From Halomarina oriensis (GTDB lineage Archaea; Halobacteriota; Halobacteria; Halobacteriales; Haloarculaceae): DNA of 64,000 nucleotides. The notes under the pieces are model-generated. The model did no database searches, was not told where the DNA came from, and worked only from the letters and a program-made list of their open reading frames with translations. Both the position numbers and the translations under genes were made by a program. Below, piece after piece: positions 54,555-62,803 of this stretch. Each line of letters opens with the position of its first letter. Positions within the stretch are counted from its first letter, which is position 1. The stretch is from contig NZ_WSZK01000007.1 of assembly GCF_009791395.1 (NCBI RefSeq), positions 78,466 to 142,465 on the forward strand, in the 5' to 3' direction.

Positions 54555-55319
54555 ATGAGTCAGACAGGCACGTCCAGCGACGGTCGGCAGCGGGACGACT
54601 CCACGGTCGGAGCCGAGTTGCAATCGATCGAGACGGCAAAGCGGTATCTCCGGACGGAGCGGACCGAACTCGGGACCGAACGCGAAGCGTTTCGGACGTT
54701 CGCCGACCGCCTCTCTCGACAACGGTTCACCGCTCGGGGAGGGGACGGTGGACTCGGTGCGGTCCGGTCGCTTCGGCGACCGGCAGACGGCGGGTCGGTC
54801 ACCGGTGAGATCAGGCGCGCGTTTCGCGAGACGGTGATGGCTGTCGACCACTACGACGACATCTACGGCGAGTCGCTCGACGAACACCTCCGGAGCGAGT
54901 TGGGGCCGGACATCGCTGCGGTCGTCACGAGTTCTGCCGCGCCGAGTCCAACCCTCAGAGGTGCGCTCCTCGCCGCGGTCGAGGAGGCAATCGCGGACCG
55001 ACGGGCGCTTTCGGACCTCGTCGAGGGAGAGTGGGACTCGCTCGTCGACGCCCGGAGACGGTTGGAACCGCTCGCCACTGCCGCTCGCTCGGAGACGACC
55101 CCGTCGGAGTGGACGGCCGAACTGGACGCCGTCGCTGTGGACCGGCAGCGACTCATCCGTCAGCGTATCGGCTCGCCGTATCTCGACGGCCACGACCTCT
55201 GTGCGTACCTCTACGACGACGTCGACGACTGGACGTATCCCGTCCTCACCATCTGTGCCAGCCTCCGTGCGAGAGCCTCGGTCGGTGACGCGCCGTCGAC
55301 CGGGGCGGCCGTCAGATGA
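54555..55319 (+). CDS. Haloarchaeal DUF7260-like helical protein
   Basis: The 254-residue soluble protein is mostly helical: LQSIETAKRYLRTERTELGTEREAFRTFADRLS, then EIRRAFRETVMAVDHYDDIYGESLDEHLRSELGPDIAAVV, and a C-terminal ending DDWTYPVLTICASLRARA. The AYRETVMAVxHYDxxYGE-type block and the C-terminal 'YPVL' segment resemble the haloarchaeal family DUF7260, of unknown function. No HTH or catalytic residues are visible. It is divergent from the IclR gene. Confidence 0.7.
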   Translation: MSQTGTSSDGRQRDDSTVGAELQSIETAKRYLRTERTELGTEREAFRTFADRLSRQRFTARGGDGGLGAVRSLRRPADGGSVTGEIRRAFRETVMAVDHYDDIYGESLDEHLRSELGPDIAAVVTSSAAPSPTLRGALLAAVEEAIADRRALSDLVEGEWDSLVDARRRLEPLATAARSETTPSEWTAELDAVAVDRQRLIRQRIGSPYLDGHDLCAYLYDDVDDWTYPVLTICASLRARASVGDAPSTGAAVR

Positions 55320-55364
55320 GTCCGGAGTGCGGTGACGAGCCACCGCCGAGCGAGGGTCCGGAAG

Positions 55365-55372
55365 GCTTATTC
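55365..55372 (+). promoter_or_regulatory. TATA-like box of the NADP oxidoreductase gene
   Basis: GCTTATTC lies 23-30 bases before the ATG at 55395. Confidence 0.45.
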
Positions 55373-55394
55373 TGGTCTCTGTGGTCGTCTCGGT

Positions 55395-56057
55395 ATGCGA
55401 ATCGCACTTATCGGCGGAACCGGCGACATCGGCGAAGGGCTCGCACTGAGATGGGGGGTCGAAACTGACCACACCATCGTGATCGGGTCACGTGACGCCG
55501 AACGTGCAGCCGAACGGGCCGAGTCGTACGCCGAAACAGTCGAATCGTGTGGCGGTCGCGCCGAGTTCGAGGGGTTGGAGAACGTGGCGGCCGCAGACGG
55601 TGCCGACGTCGTGGTGCTCTCGGTACCGCCGTTCCACGTCGCCGACACCGTCGACGCTATCGCCGGTTCGGTCACGGGCGTCCTCGTCTCACCAGCGGTT
55701 GGCATCTCACGGGACGAATCGGGGTTCCACTACCGGCCACCGCCCACCGGAAGTGTGACCGAACTCGTCGCCGAGCACGCACCCGAGGGCGTTCCCGTCG
55801 TCGGCGCGTTCCACAACCTCGCGGCGGGGCGACTCACCGACCTCGACGCGGATCTCGGTATCGACGTGCTGGTCGTCGCGGACGACGAGGACGCGAAGGC
55901 GACCGTCTCCTCGCTCGCCGAGGATATCCCCGGCATCCGAGCGCTCGACGCCGGCCCCATCGTCAACGCGGCGGAAGTCGAGAGCGTGACGCCGCTGCTC
56001 ATCAACGTCGCGCAGCGAAACGACGGGCTACACGACCTCGGCGTCAGCTTCGAGTGA
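55395..56057 (+). CDS. npdG: F420H2:NADP+ oxidoreductase-like protein
   Basis: The 220-residue protein has an N-terminal NADP-binding loop MRIALIGGTGDIGEGLALRW and HTIVIGSRDAERAAERAESYAE, where Ser-Arg recognises the 2'-phosphate of NADP. It continues with VVVLSVPPFHVADTVDAI and GAFHNLAAGRL. This is the layout of archaeal Fno/NpdG, which moves hydride between coenzyme F420 and NADP+ in the cytoplasm; haloarchaea make F420. The start is fixed by the TATA-like element. Other members of the 'NADP oxidoreductase coenzyme F420-dependent' family act on other reductases, so the exact reaction is inferred. Confidence 0.82.
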   Translation: MRIALIGGTGDIGEGLALRWGVETDHTIVIGSRDAERAAERAESYAETVESCGGRAEFEGLENVAAADGADVVVLSVPPFHVADTVDAIAGSVTGVLVSPAVGISRDESGFHYRPPPTGSVTELVAEHAPEGVPVVGAFHNLAAGRLTDLDADLGIDVLVVADDEDAKATVSSLAEDIPGIRALDAGPIVNAAEVESVTPLLINVAQRNDGLHDLGVSFE

Positions 56058-56094
56058 CGACGACGACCACGACCGGGTCACGGCGGCCCCGACG

Positions 56095-58209
56095 TCACTC
56101 CTTGAGGTGGTCGTCGAAGAACTCGACGACCCGGCCGAGCGCGTCGCGCCACGTCGCCGGCCGCTGGAACATGTGTTCCTCGTTCGGGTAGTAGACGGCG
56201 TCGAAGTCGACGCCCGCCTCGACGCACTCTTCGATGAGGACTTCCAGTTCGCCGACGGTCACGTTCTTGTCCGTCGACCCGTGGAGGGCGAGCAGCGGGG
56301 TGTCGAGGTCCTCGACGAAGGAGTTGGGTGAGCCGACGCGGTAGCGTTCCTGGACGACCGGGTCGTCGCTGTCGGGTCTCCCCCCGAACCGGTTGTGGAA
56401 CCACGTCGGTTCGCTCGCCCCCCAGTGCGTCGGCCCGAGGTCGATGGCCCACTCCTCCCACGTGCGCCAGTCCCAGATGCCGGCGACGTTGACCGCACAG
56501 TCGTACTCGTCGGACATCGTCGCCAGCGCGTTCGCCAGATAGCCGCCGTAGCTCCGCCCCCACATGCCGACACGGTCGCTGGTCTCCGGGCGTTCACGGA
56601 GGTACGTCGCCGCCGCCTCGCAGTCGTCGATTTCGACGATGCCGATGTTGCGGTGGATGGCCTGCTCGAACTCGTCGCCGTAGCCGACCCCCGACCGGAA
56701 GTTCAGTTCCAACACGGCGTACCCCTCGCTGACGAACCACTGGTCGAACAGGTGGAAGTAACCGTAGGTCTGCCCGTGGTGGAACCCTCGACGCATCTGA
56801 CTGATGGGACCGCCGTGACAGAGCACGACCGACGGGACGTCGTCGCCGGCCTCGGCGTCGGGCGGGAGGTAGAGGTAACCGTACACCGTCGCGCCGTCGG
56901 AGGCCTCGAACGAGACCGGTTCGGGGTCCGGGAGGCCGTCGAGTCGACTCGGTTCCGGGTACGACGCGGAGACACGACGCATCGCGCCGGTGTCGACGGC
57001 CGCGACGTGGACGTCCGTCGGCGAGAAGCGCCCGGACCGGAGACACGCGACCCGCTCGCTCGTCGGGGACCACGTCGGGTAGATTGCGTTGCCGTCCACG
57101 TCCGAGAACGCCGTCCGGTCGGTGACCGCCCCCTCACCGAGCGTGGCGACTTCGAGGTGGCGCTCGCCCGGGTCGGCCTCGTTCGTCACGTACGCCAGTC
57201 GCTCACCGTCGGGACTCCACGCCGGCCGGTCGTCGGCGTCGCCACGGGCCTCGAACTCCCCCTCGGTGACCTGCACGACACCCGTTCCCGTGAATCCGGG
57301 GCGGTCGTCGCCGTTCTCGACGGCGTCCCGTCGCGCCTCGACGTCGATAGCGTAGACGTGTCGCCACCCCGTTCGCGCCGAAACCACCGCCAACCGCCCC
57401 GACTCGTGACCCACCGGCCGGTGGGGCAACAGGAGGCCGTCGACGGACTCGGAGGCGACGGCGACACCCAGGCCCTCGTCCTCACCGACCCGGACCGACC
57501 GGTAGACCCGCTCGGTCCCGTCGCGCGAGTCCTCCGCGTACACCAGGTGCCCCGCACCGACCCACTGGAAGTCGGCCCGGAGACAGTCGTCGGCGGTCGT
57601 GGGCGTCGTCTCCCAGACGACCGGTTCGTCGGGCGACTCCGTGTCGTAGACGGCGACGCCGAGCGCCTCGACGTCGTCGGGTTCGACCACGACGCCGACG
57701 TAACGACCGCTCGGGTCCCACTCCAGTGGTGTCGGACCGAACAGGTCGGCGGGACGCAGGGGGTCGTCGGTCGACAGGGCCGTCACCGTGCCGTCGACGC
57801 CGTGGACCCACAGGGTTCGGTCGCGGAGGTACGCGATACGGTCACCGTCGGGGTGCCACGCCGGACTCGACGTCGCCTCGTGTGCGCGTGCGAGCGGTCT
57901 GGTCGTTCCAGCCGACGTGTCGACACGGTAGAGGTCGCCGTCCGCGACGACGAGTGCCTCCTCGGGGTGACCCGGTCGCCACTCGAACCCGGCGACGCCG
58001 TCGAGCGTCGTCTCCGTGTCGGGTGTGAACGTCCCCGCGTCGAGGGAGACGTCGGTCCCTTCGACGGGTCCGACCCGCTGGGTCGCAAACTGCGTCTCCC
58101 CGTCCGCGAATCGAAGGTAGCCTACGCGTGTTCCGTCGTCGTTCCACGCCGGGTCCGTCGTCGAGACGAGCGCCAGCGTATCGTCTATCGAGAGGTGTAG
58201 CGATGACAC
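56095..58209 (-). CDS. S9 family peptidase (acylaminoacyl/dipeptidyl peptidase type), copy 1
   Basis: The 704-residue cytoplasmic enzyme has an N-terminal WD40/TolB-like beta-propeller (PAWNDDGTRVGYLRF, PAWSPDGERLAYVTN, YPTWSPTSERVACLRS). The C-terminal alpha/beta hydrolase has Ser553 in GMWGRSYGGYL, Asp647 in HGSTDKN and His679 in NEEHMF. It cleaves short peptides. A GTG at 58209 is the start; a TATA-like element (complement of 58231-58238) lies 22-29 bases upstream. It follows a peptide-type binding protein, suggesting that imported peptides are its substrate. It is closely paralogous to the gene at 60674. Confidence 0.87.
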   Translation of the reverse strand: MSSLHLSIDDTLALVSTTDPAWNDDGTRVGYLRFADGETQFATQRVGPVEGTDVSLDAGTFTPDTETTLDGVAGFEWRPGHPEEALVVADGDLYRVDTSAGTTRPLARAHEATSSPAWHPDGDRIAYLRDRTLWVHGVDGTVTALSTDDPLRPADLFGPTPLEWDPSGRYVGVVVEPDDVEALGVAVYDTESPDEPVVWETTPTTADDCLRADFQWVGAGHLVYAEDSRDGTERVYRSVRVGEDEGLGVAVASESVDGLLLPHRPVGHESGRLAVVSARTGWRHVYAIDVEARRDAVENGDDRPGFTGTGVVQVTEGEFEARGDADDRPAWSPDGERLAYVTNEADPGERHLEVATLGEGAVTDRTAFSDVDGNAIYPTWSPTSERVACLRSGRFSPTDVHVAAVDTGAMRRVSASYPEPSRLDGLPDPEPVSFEASDGATVYGYLYLPPDAEAGDDVPSVVLCHGGPISQMRRGFHHGQTYGYFHLFDQWFVSEGYAVLELNFRSGVGYGDEFEQAIHRNIGIVEIDDCEAAATYLRERPETSDRVGMWGRSYGGYLANALATMSDEYDCAVNVAGIWDWRTWEEWAIDLGPTHWGASEPTWFHNRFGGRPDSDDPVVQERYRVGSPNSFVEDLDTPLLALHGSTDKNVTVGELEVLIEECVEAGVDFDAVYYPNEEHMFQRPATWRDALGRVVEFFDDHLKE

Positions 58210-58295
58210 ACCGTACGATTCCGCGATGATAACAAATAGCTTGCTACGAGGACGCGGTGGCGCTGCCGTATCGCGTCACTCCGTAGCGGTCGGTC

Positions 58296-59996
58296 TCACT
58301 CGTCGAGCCAGACGTTGTTGTACGCCGTCACCAGCCGTGGGTTCTCCGTGGGGACGGGGTGGACGCTGAAGTCCTGTACCGCCGACTTCCGCGCCCAGGT
58401 CTCCTTGAGATTGTACCCGGGGATCTGGACGCGCTGCTGGATGACCTCCTTCTGGATGTCGATGTAGAGCTGGCGGCGCTCCTCGCGGTCGGTCGACTGG
58501 CGGGACTGCTCGATCATCTCCATCACCTCCGGGTCGTCCCAGTAGTGACCGTTGTTGCTTCCCGCCCCGGACTCGTGGTACATCGAGTAGATCTGGTAGT
58601 CGGGGTCCGGGTTCACCGACCAGCCGAGAGCGTACATCTGGTAGTCCGACGCCTTGCCGGTGGCGTACTTCTCGAGGTACGCCCCCCAGTCGAGTCGCTG
58701 GACCTCCGCGTTGTAGCCGGCCTCCTTGATGCCGTTGGCGACGGTGATACAGAGGTTCTCACGCACGTCGTCGGGCGGGCTGAGGATGACGCAGTTCCAG
58801 TCGTCGGGCACGCCCGCCTCCTCGAACATCGACTTGGCCGCGTCGATGTCCTTGCCGACGGCCATCGACTCGAACTCGTCGATGGGCATGTCCCACGCCT
58901 CGGCGGTCGGAATCGGTATCGGCTGGTACTGGCGAACACCCGCCGGTTCGACGAATCGCTCGACGAACGCGTCCATGCTGAAGGTGTGGTTGATGGCCTG
59001 TCGAACCCCCAGCTTCGTCGTCTCGCCCTCGTTCAGGTTGAATGTCAGGAACCGGTAGCTGAGCGCGGGCGTCTGGTGGATCTCCGCGTCGTTCATCTGT
59101 TCGACGGTGGAGTAGAGTCTCGGCGGGATGTCCTGCATCATGTGCATGTCCCCGCTGTTGAACTCGGTCATCCGGGTCGTCGGTTCGGGAATCGGGATGT
59201 ACTCGACGGCGTCGAGGTTCGGGTCCTTCTCCCCCCAGTAGTCGTCCCACTTCTCGATTCTCGTGAACTCGTTTTCCGTCCAGTCGACGAACTTGAACGG
59301 GCCGGACGCGACCGGGTTGGTCGTGTTGTACGCCTGGACGTCCGCCTCGCGGACCGCCTTCGGGACGATACCCATCTGGCTGAGCGCACCGGCGAACGCG
59401 GCGTACGGGTACTTGAGGTCGAACTGCACGGTCGTCTCGTCGACCACCTCAATGGTGTCGATCATGCTGAGCGCCGTCGCGTTCCGCGTCTCCTCCTCGA
59501 TGGGCGCTCGGAACGTGTAGGCGATGTCCTCTCCGGTGACCGGGTCGCCGTTGTGGAACATCGCGTTGTCGACGATCTCGACGACGTACCGCTGGCCGTC
59601 TCGCTCCGCCTCGGGCATCCCCGTCACCAGGTCGTCGGGGACGATGCCCGTCGACTCGTCGAGGGTGTAGAGGTTGCTGAAGAACCGTTCGGCGATGATG
59701 GCGGCCGGCCCGCCCCACTGGTTGACGGGGTCCCAGTCGACCGGGCTCTTCGCCTGCGCGACTTTCAGCGTCCCGCCCTGTCGTCCGTCTCCGGCCCCCG
59801 TCGTCCCGTCCTCGGTGGAGCCGTTACCGTCGCCGCTGTCGCCCCCACCGGAACCGTCGGTCGAGTTCGACCCGTTGTCGCCGTCACCGCCGCTGGTACA
59901 GCCCGCGAGTGTGACGATTGCGGCACCACTCCCGAGTTGTAACACACGCCGGCGCGATACTTGCTGGTCAGTTGCCGAGTCCTTTCGGTGGACCAT
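58296..59996 (-). CDS. ABC transporter solute-binding protein, family 5 (peptide/oligosaccharide), copy 1
   Basis: The 566-residue Tat lipoprotein has SRRRVLQ (14-20), lipobox LAGC (Cys33) and an Asn/Gly/Ser/Asp linker. The body carries family 5 signatures: GRQGGTLKVAQ, YVVEIVDNAMFHNGDPVTGEDIAYTF and LGVRQAINHTFSMDAFVERF. The ATG at 59996 is preceded at 25-33 bases by ATTTAAAT-type sequence (complement of 60021-60029), an obvious TATA box. Because an S9 peptidase follows, peptides are the likely ligand. No permease or ATPase of this system is inside the window. Confidence 0.85.
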   Translation of the reverse strand: MVHRKDSATDQQVSRRRVLQLGSGAAIVTLAGCTSGGDGDNGSNSTDGSGGGDSGDGNGSTEDGTTGAGDGRQGGTLKVAQAKSPVDWDPVNQWGGPAAIIAERFFSNLYTLDESTGIVPDDLVTGMPEAERDGQRYVVEIVDNAMFHNGDPVTGEDIAYTFRAPIEEETRNATALSMIDTIEVVDETTVQFDLKYPYAAFAGALSQMGIVPKAVREADVQAYNTTNPVASGPFKFVDWTENEFTRIEKWDDYWGEKDPNLDAVEYIPIPEPTTRMTEFNSGDMHMMQDIPPRLYSTVEQMNDAEIHQTPALSYRFLTFNLNEGETTKLGVRQAINHTFSMDAFVERFVEPAGVRQYQPIPIPTAEAWDMPIDEFESMAVGKDIDAAKSMFEEAGVPDDWNCVILSPPDDVRENLCITVANGIKEAGYNAEVQRLDWGAYLEKYATGKASDYQMYALGWSVNPDPDYQIYSMYHESGAGSNNGHYWDDPEVMEMIEQSRQSTDREERRQLYIDIQKEVIQQRVQIPGYNLKETWARKSAVQDFSVHPVPTENPRLVTAYNNVWLDE

Positions 59997-60020
59997 GTTA
60001 GGAGATACCTTTCCCCATGA

Positions 60021-60029
60021 ATTTAAATA
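60021..60029 (-). promoter_or_regulatory. TATA box of binding protein copy 1
   Basis: TATTTAAAT on the minus strand, 25-33 bases before the ATG at 59996, in an AT-rich patch. Confidence 0.6.
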
Positions 60030-60176
60030 ACTACCGATAGCTGAAGTCCGCATGTGGTCGGCTCAGGCACTCTACCCTCTATTCAGCAGTGTCTCGGGTT
60101 AATTGTGCTGCTCTCCGTGAGGGCTAATCGAAGCGACACCCACCTCGAACCGTGCCCGCGAGACGGGGCGTCGCGC

Positions 60177-60554
60177 TCACCGGTCGTCGTCGGGGTACGC
60201 GTGACCGTCGGCGACGACCGGTGCGCCGATGGCGAGCACCCGAAGCGGTTCCGCGGCGTCGTCGGCGTTGAACGCACGGTGGGGCGCACCGGGTTCCGCG
60301 AGGAACAGTTCGTTCTCGCCGACGTGGTACTCCCCATCGGGTGTCTCGACGGACATCCTCCCCGCGATGACGTAGAACAACTCCTCCTGTGTGTCGTGGT
60401 AGTGGTACCGCTGTGGGACCTGTTCGCCCGGAGCGGCGGTGTAGAGACTGACTCCGACGTGTTCGAGGTCGAGCACCCCTTGGAGTGTGCGCCGGTCGCT
60501 CTCGTGGTCGGGGTGAGGCGCTATCGAGTCGATGTCGACGACGTGGTACGACAT
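60177..60554 (-). CDS. Cupin-domain protein
   Basis: This 125-residue single-domain cupin has motif 1 RYHYHDTQEELFYVIAGRMSVETPDG (two His and a Glu for metal binding) and motif 2 EPGAPHRAFNADD (third His). It is probably a metal-dependent small-molecule isomerase, epimerase or binding protein. It sits between the two copies of the binding protein and S9 peptidase module, transcribed in the same direction, with 120 bases to the upstream peptidase and 180 bases to the downstream binding protein. Confidence 0.83.
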   Translation of the reverse strand: MSYHVVDIDSIAPHPDHESDRRTLQGVLDLEHVGVSLYTAAPGEQVPQRYHYHDTQEELFYVIAGRMSVETPDGEYHVGENELFLAEPGAPHRAFNADDAAEPLRVLAIGAPVVADGHAYPDDDR

Positions 60555-60673
60555 ACCCTCTCAATCGGGGGGTGGCGTATGAATCTTTGCCGAGTCGCCC
60601 GCCTGCCGACCGGCGGCGAGACGCCCCGTCCGTCCGGGGTCGTCCAGGACGGTCAGCAGAGACGTCCGGTCGG

Positions 60674-62755
60674 TCACGCCTGGAGGTGGTCCTCGAAGAA
60701 CTGCTCCATCCGACCGGCGGCGTCCGTCCACGTCGCCGGCGTGCTGAACCCGTGTTGCTCGTCGGGGTAGTACATCACCGAGACTGGCGCGCCGACTTCG
60801 ACGGCCTGCTGGAGGAGGTCGTTGGTCTCCTCGATGGGGACGTTCCGGTCGTCCATCCCGTGGAGTGCGAGCAGCGGCGTGTCGAGGTTCTCGACGAACG
60901 AGTTCGGCGAGCCGACGCGGTAGCGTTCTTGGACGACCGGGTCGTCGCTGTCGGGGCGGCCCCCGAACCGGTTGTAGAACCAGGTCTCCTCACCGATTCC
61001 CCAGTGGGTCACGCCGTGGTCGATAGCCCACTGACACCAGGTCCGCCAGTCCCAGATGCCGGCGACGTTGACCGCACAGTCGTACTCGTCGGACATCGTC
61101 GCCAGCGCGTTCGCCAGGAAGCCACCGTAACTGATGCCCCACATGCCGACGCGGTCGCTGGTCTCGGGTCGTTCGCGGAGGTACGTCGCCGCCGCCTCGC
61201 AGTCGGCTACCTCCACCGTCCCGACGTGGCGGTGGATGGCCTGCTCGAACGGCCGGCCGCGACCGATACCGGACCGGAAGTTCAGTTCCAGCACGGCGTA
61301 TCCCGACGCGGCGAGGACTTGGTCGTAGGCGTGGACGTGGCCGGGCCGGGCCGAGAACCCGTTTCGCATCTGTGCGATGGGCCCGCCGTGACAGTAGACG
61401 ACGGAGGGGACCCGTTCGTCCGGCGCGCGGTCCGGTGGCAGGTAGAGGTAGCCGTCGATGGTCGTGTCGTCGGTCGACTCGAAGGTCACTCGCTCGGGAA
61501 CGGGCAACGAGTCGAACACGTCCGGGTCCGGGTGGGACACACTCACTCGTCGCACCGTCCCGTCGTCGACGGCGGCGACGTGGACGTCGACCGGGGAGCG
61601 CTGGCCACCACGGAGGAACGCGACGTGCGCACCGTCGGGCGACCACGACGACCCGGCGGCGTTTCCACCGATGTCCGAGAACGTTACTCGGTCGGTGACG
61701 GCCCCGTCGCCGAGCGTGGCGACTTCGAGGTGGCGCTCGCCCGGGTCGGCCTCGTTCGTCACGTACGCCAGTCGCTCACCGTCCGGTGCGAACGACGGAA
61801 CGTCGGAGGCGTCGCCACGAGCCTCGAACTCCTCCTCGGTGACCTGGACGACGCCGGTCCCGGAGAGGCCGGGCCGGTCGTCGGTTCGGTCGACGGTCGC
61901 TCGGCGCTCGTCGACGTCGATGGCGTAGACGTGTCGCCAGCCCGTCCGTGCGGAGACGACGGCCAGCCGCCCCGACTCGTGGCCGACGGGGTCGTGCGGG
62001 AGGAGTAACCCGTCGACGGACTCGGAGGCGACGGCGACCCCGAGGCCCTCGTCCTCCCCGACCCGGACCGACCGGTAGACCCGTTCGGTCCCGTCGCGCG
62101 AGTCCTCCGCGTACACCAGGTGCCCCTCCCCGACCCACGCGAACGCGCCGCGGAGGCAGTCATCACGGTCGGGGACCGCCTGCCACGCCACGTCGTCGGT
62201 CCGCGTGTCGAGGACGGCGACGCCGAGCGTCTCGCCCGGTGCGACGAGCGTGGCGAGGTAGCGACCGCTCGGGTCCCACTCCAGTGGCGTCCCGAACGCG
62301 AAGATGTCGGGGACGACGACGTCCGTGACCGGACCGACGCTCCCGTCCAGTCCGTGGACCCAGACCGCCCCGTCACGGCGGTACGCGACGCGGTCACCAT
62401 CGGGGTGCCACGTCGGGACACTGTGGGCGTCGGGGGCCCGAGCGAAGGGTTCGGTCGCTCCGGTCGTCGCGTCGACGCGGTAGAGGTCGCCGTCCGCGAC
62501 CACGAGCGCCTCCTCGGGGTGGCCCGGTCGCCAGACGAACGCGGAGACGTCCGTCACGTCGGATTCGGCGTCCGGGTCGTAGGTGCCGTCTCCGAGCGAG
62601 ACGGCGGTCGTCTCGCACTCGGGTGTCGAGAGGGTCGCCCACCTCGTCTCGCCCTCGACGGTTCGGAGGTAGCCGATACGTGTGCCGTCGTCGTTCCACG
62701 CCGGGTCCGCGACCGGCGTAATCGCTAGCGCGTCGGACAGTGTGAACGCTGCCAT
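60674..62755 (-). CDS. S9 family peptidase, copy 2
   Basis: The 693-residue paralogue of the peptidase at 56095 has the same propeller plus hydrolase layout. It has Ser542 in GMWGISYGGFL, Asp636 in HGMDDRN and His668 in PDEQHGF. After the serine both copies have exactly 151 residues, and long stretches are identical, for example in the propeller (ASESVDGLLLPH, VVSARTGWRHVYAID). The ATG at 62755 is preferred; a further in-frame ATG at 62782 adds nine residues. It lies 48 bases after the second binding-protein gene. Confidence 0.87.
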   Translation of the reverse strand: MAAFTLSDALAITPVADPAWNDDGTRIGYLRTVEGETRWATLSTPECETTAVSLGDGTYDPDAESDVTDVSAFVWRPGHPEEALVVADGDLYRVDATTGATEPFARAPDAHSVPTWHPDGDRVAYRRDGAVWVHGLDGSVGPVTDVVVPDIFAFGTPLEWDPSGRYLATLVAPGETLGVAVLDTRTDDVAWQAVPDRDDCLRGAFAWVGEGHLVYAEDSRDGTERVYRSVRVGEDEGLGVAVASESVDGLLLPHDPVGHESGRLAVVSARTGWRHVYAIDVDERRATVDRTDDRPGLSGTGVVQVTEEEFEARGDASDVPSFAPDGERLAYVTNEADPGERHLEVATLGDGAVTDRVTFSDIGGNAAGSSWSPDGAHVAFLRGGQRSPVDVHVAAVDDGTVRRVSVSHPDPDVFDSLPVPERVTFESTDDTTIDGYLYLPPDRAPDERVPSVVYCHGGPIAQMRNGFSARPGHVHAYDQVLAASGYAVLELNFRSGIGRGRPFEQAIHRHVGTVEVADCEAAATYLRERPETSDRVGMWGISYGGFLANALATMSDEYDCAVNVAGIWDWRTWCQWAIDHGVTHWGIGEETWFYNRFGGRPDSDDPVVQERYRVGSPNSFVENLDTPLLALHGMDDRNVPIEETNDLLQQAVEVGAPVSVMYYPDEQHGFSTPATWTDAAGRMEQFFEDHLQA

Positions 62756-62803
62756 GCCCCTCCAGCGGGGGGCAGACGGCATAAGTGTGCGCGCCCGGAG
62801 GGC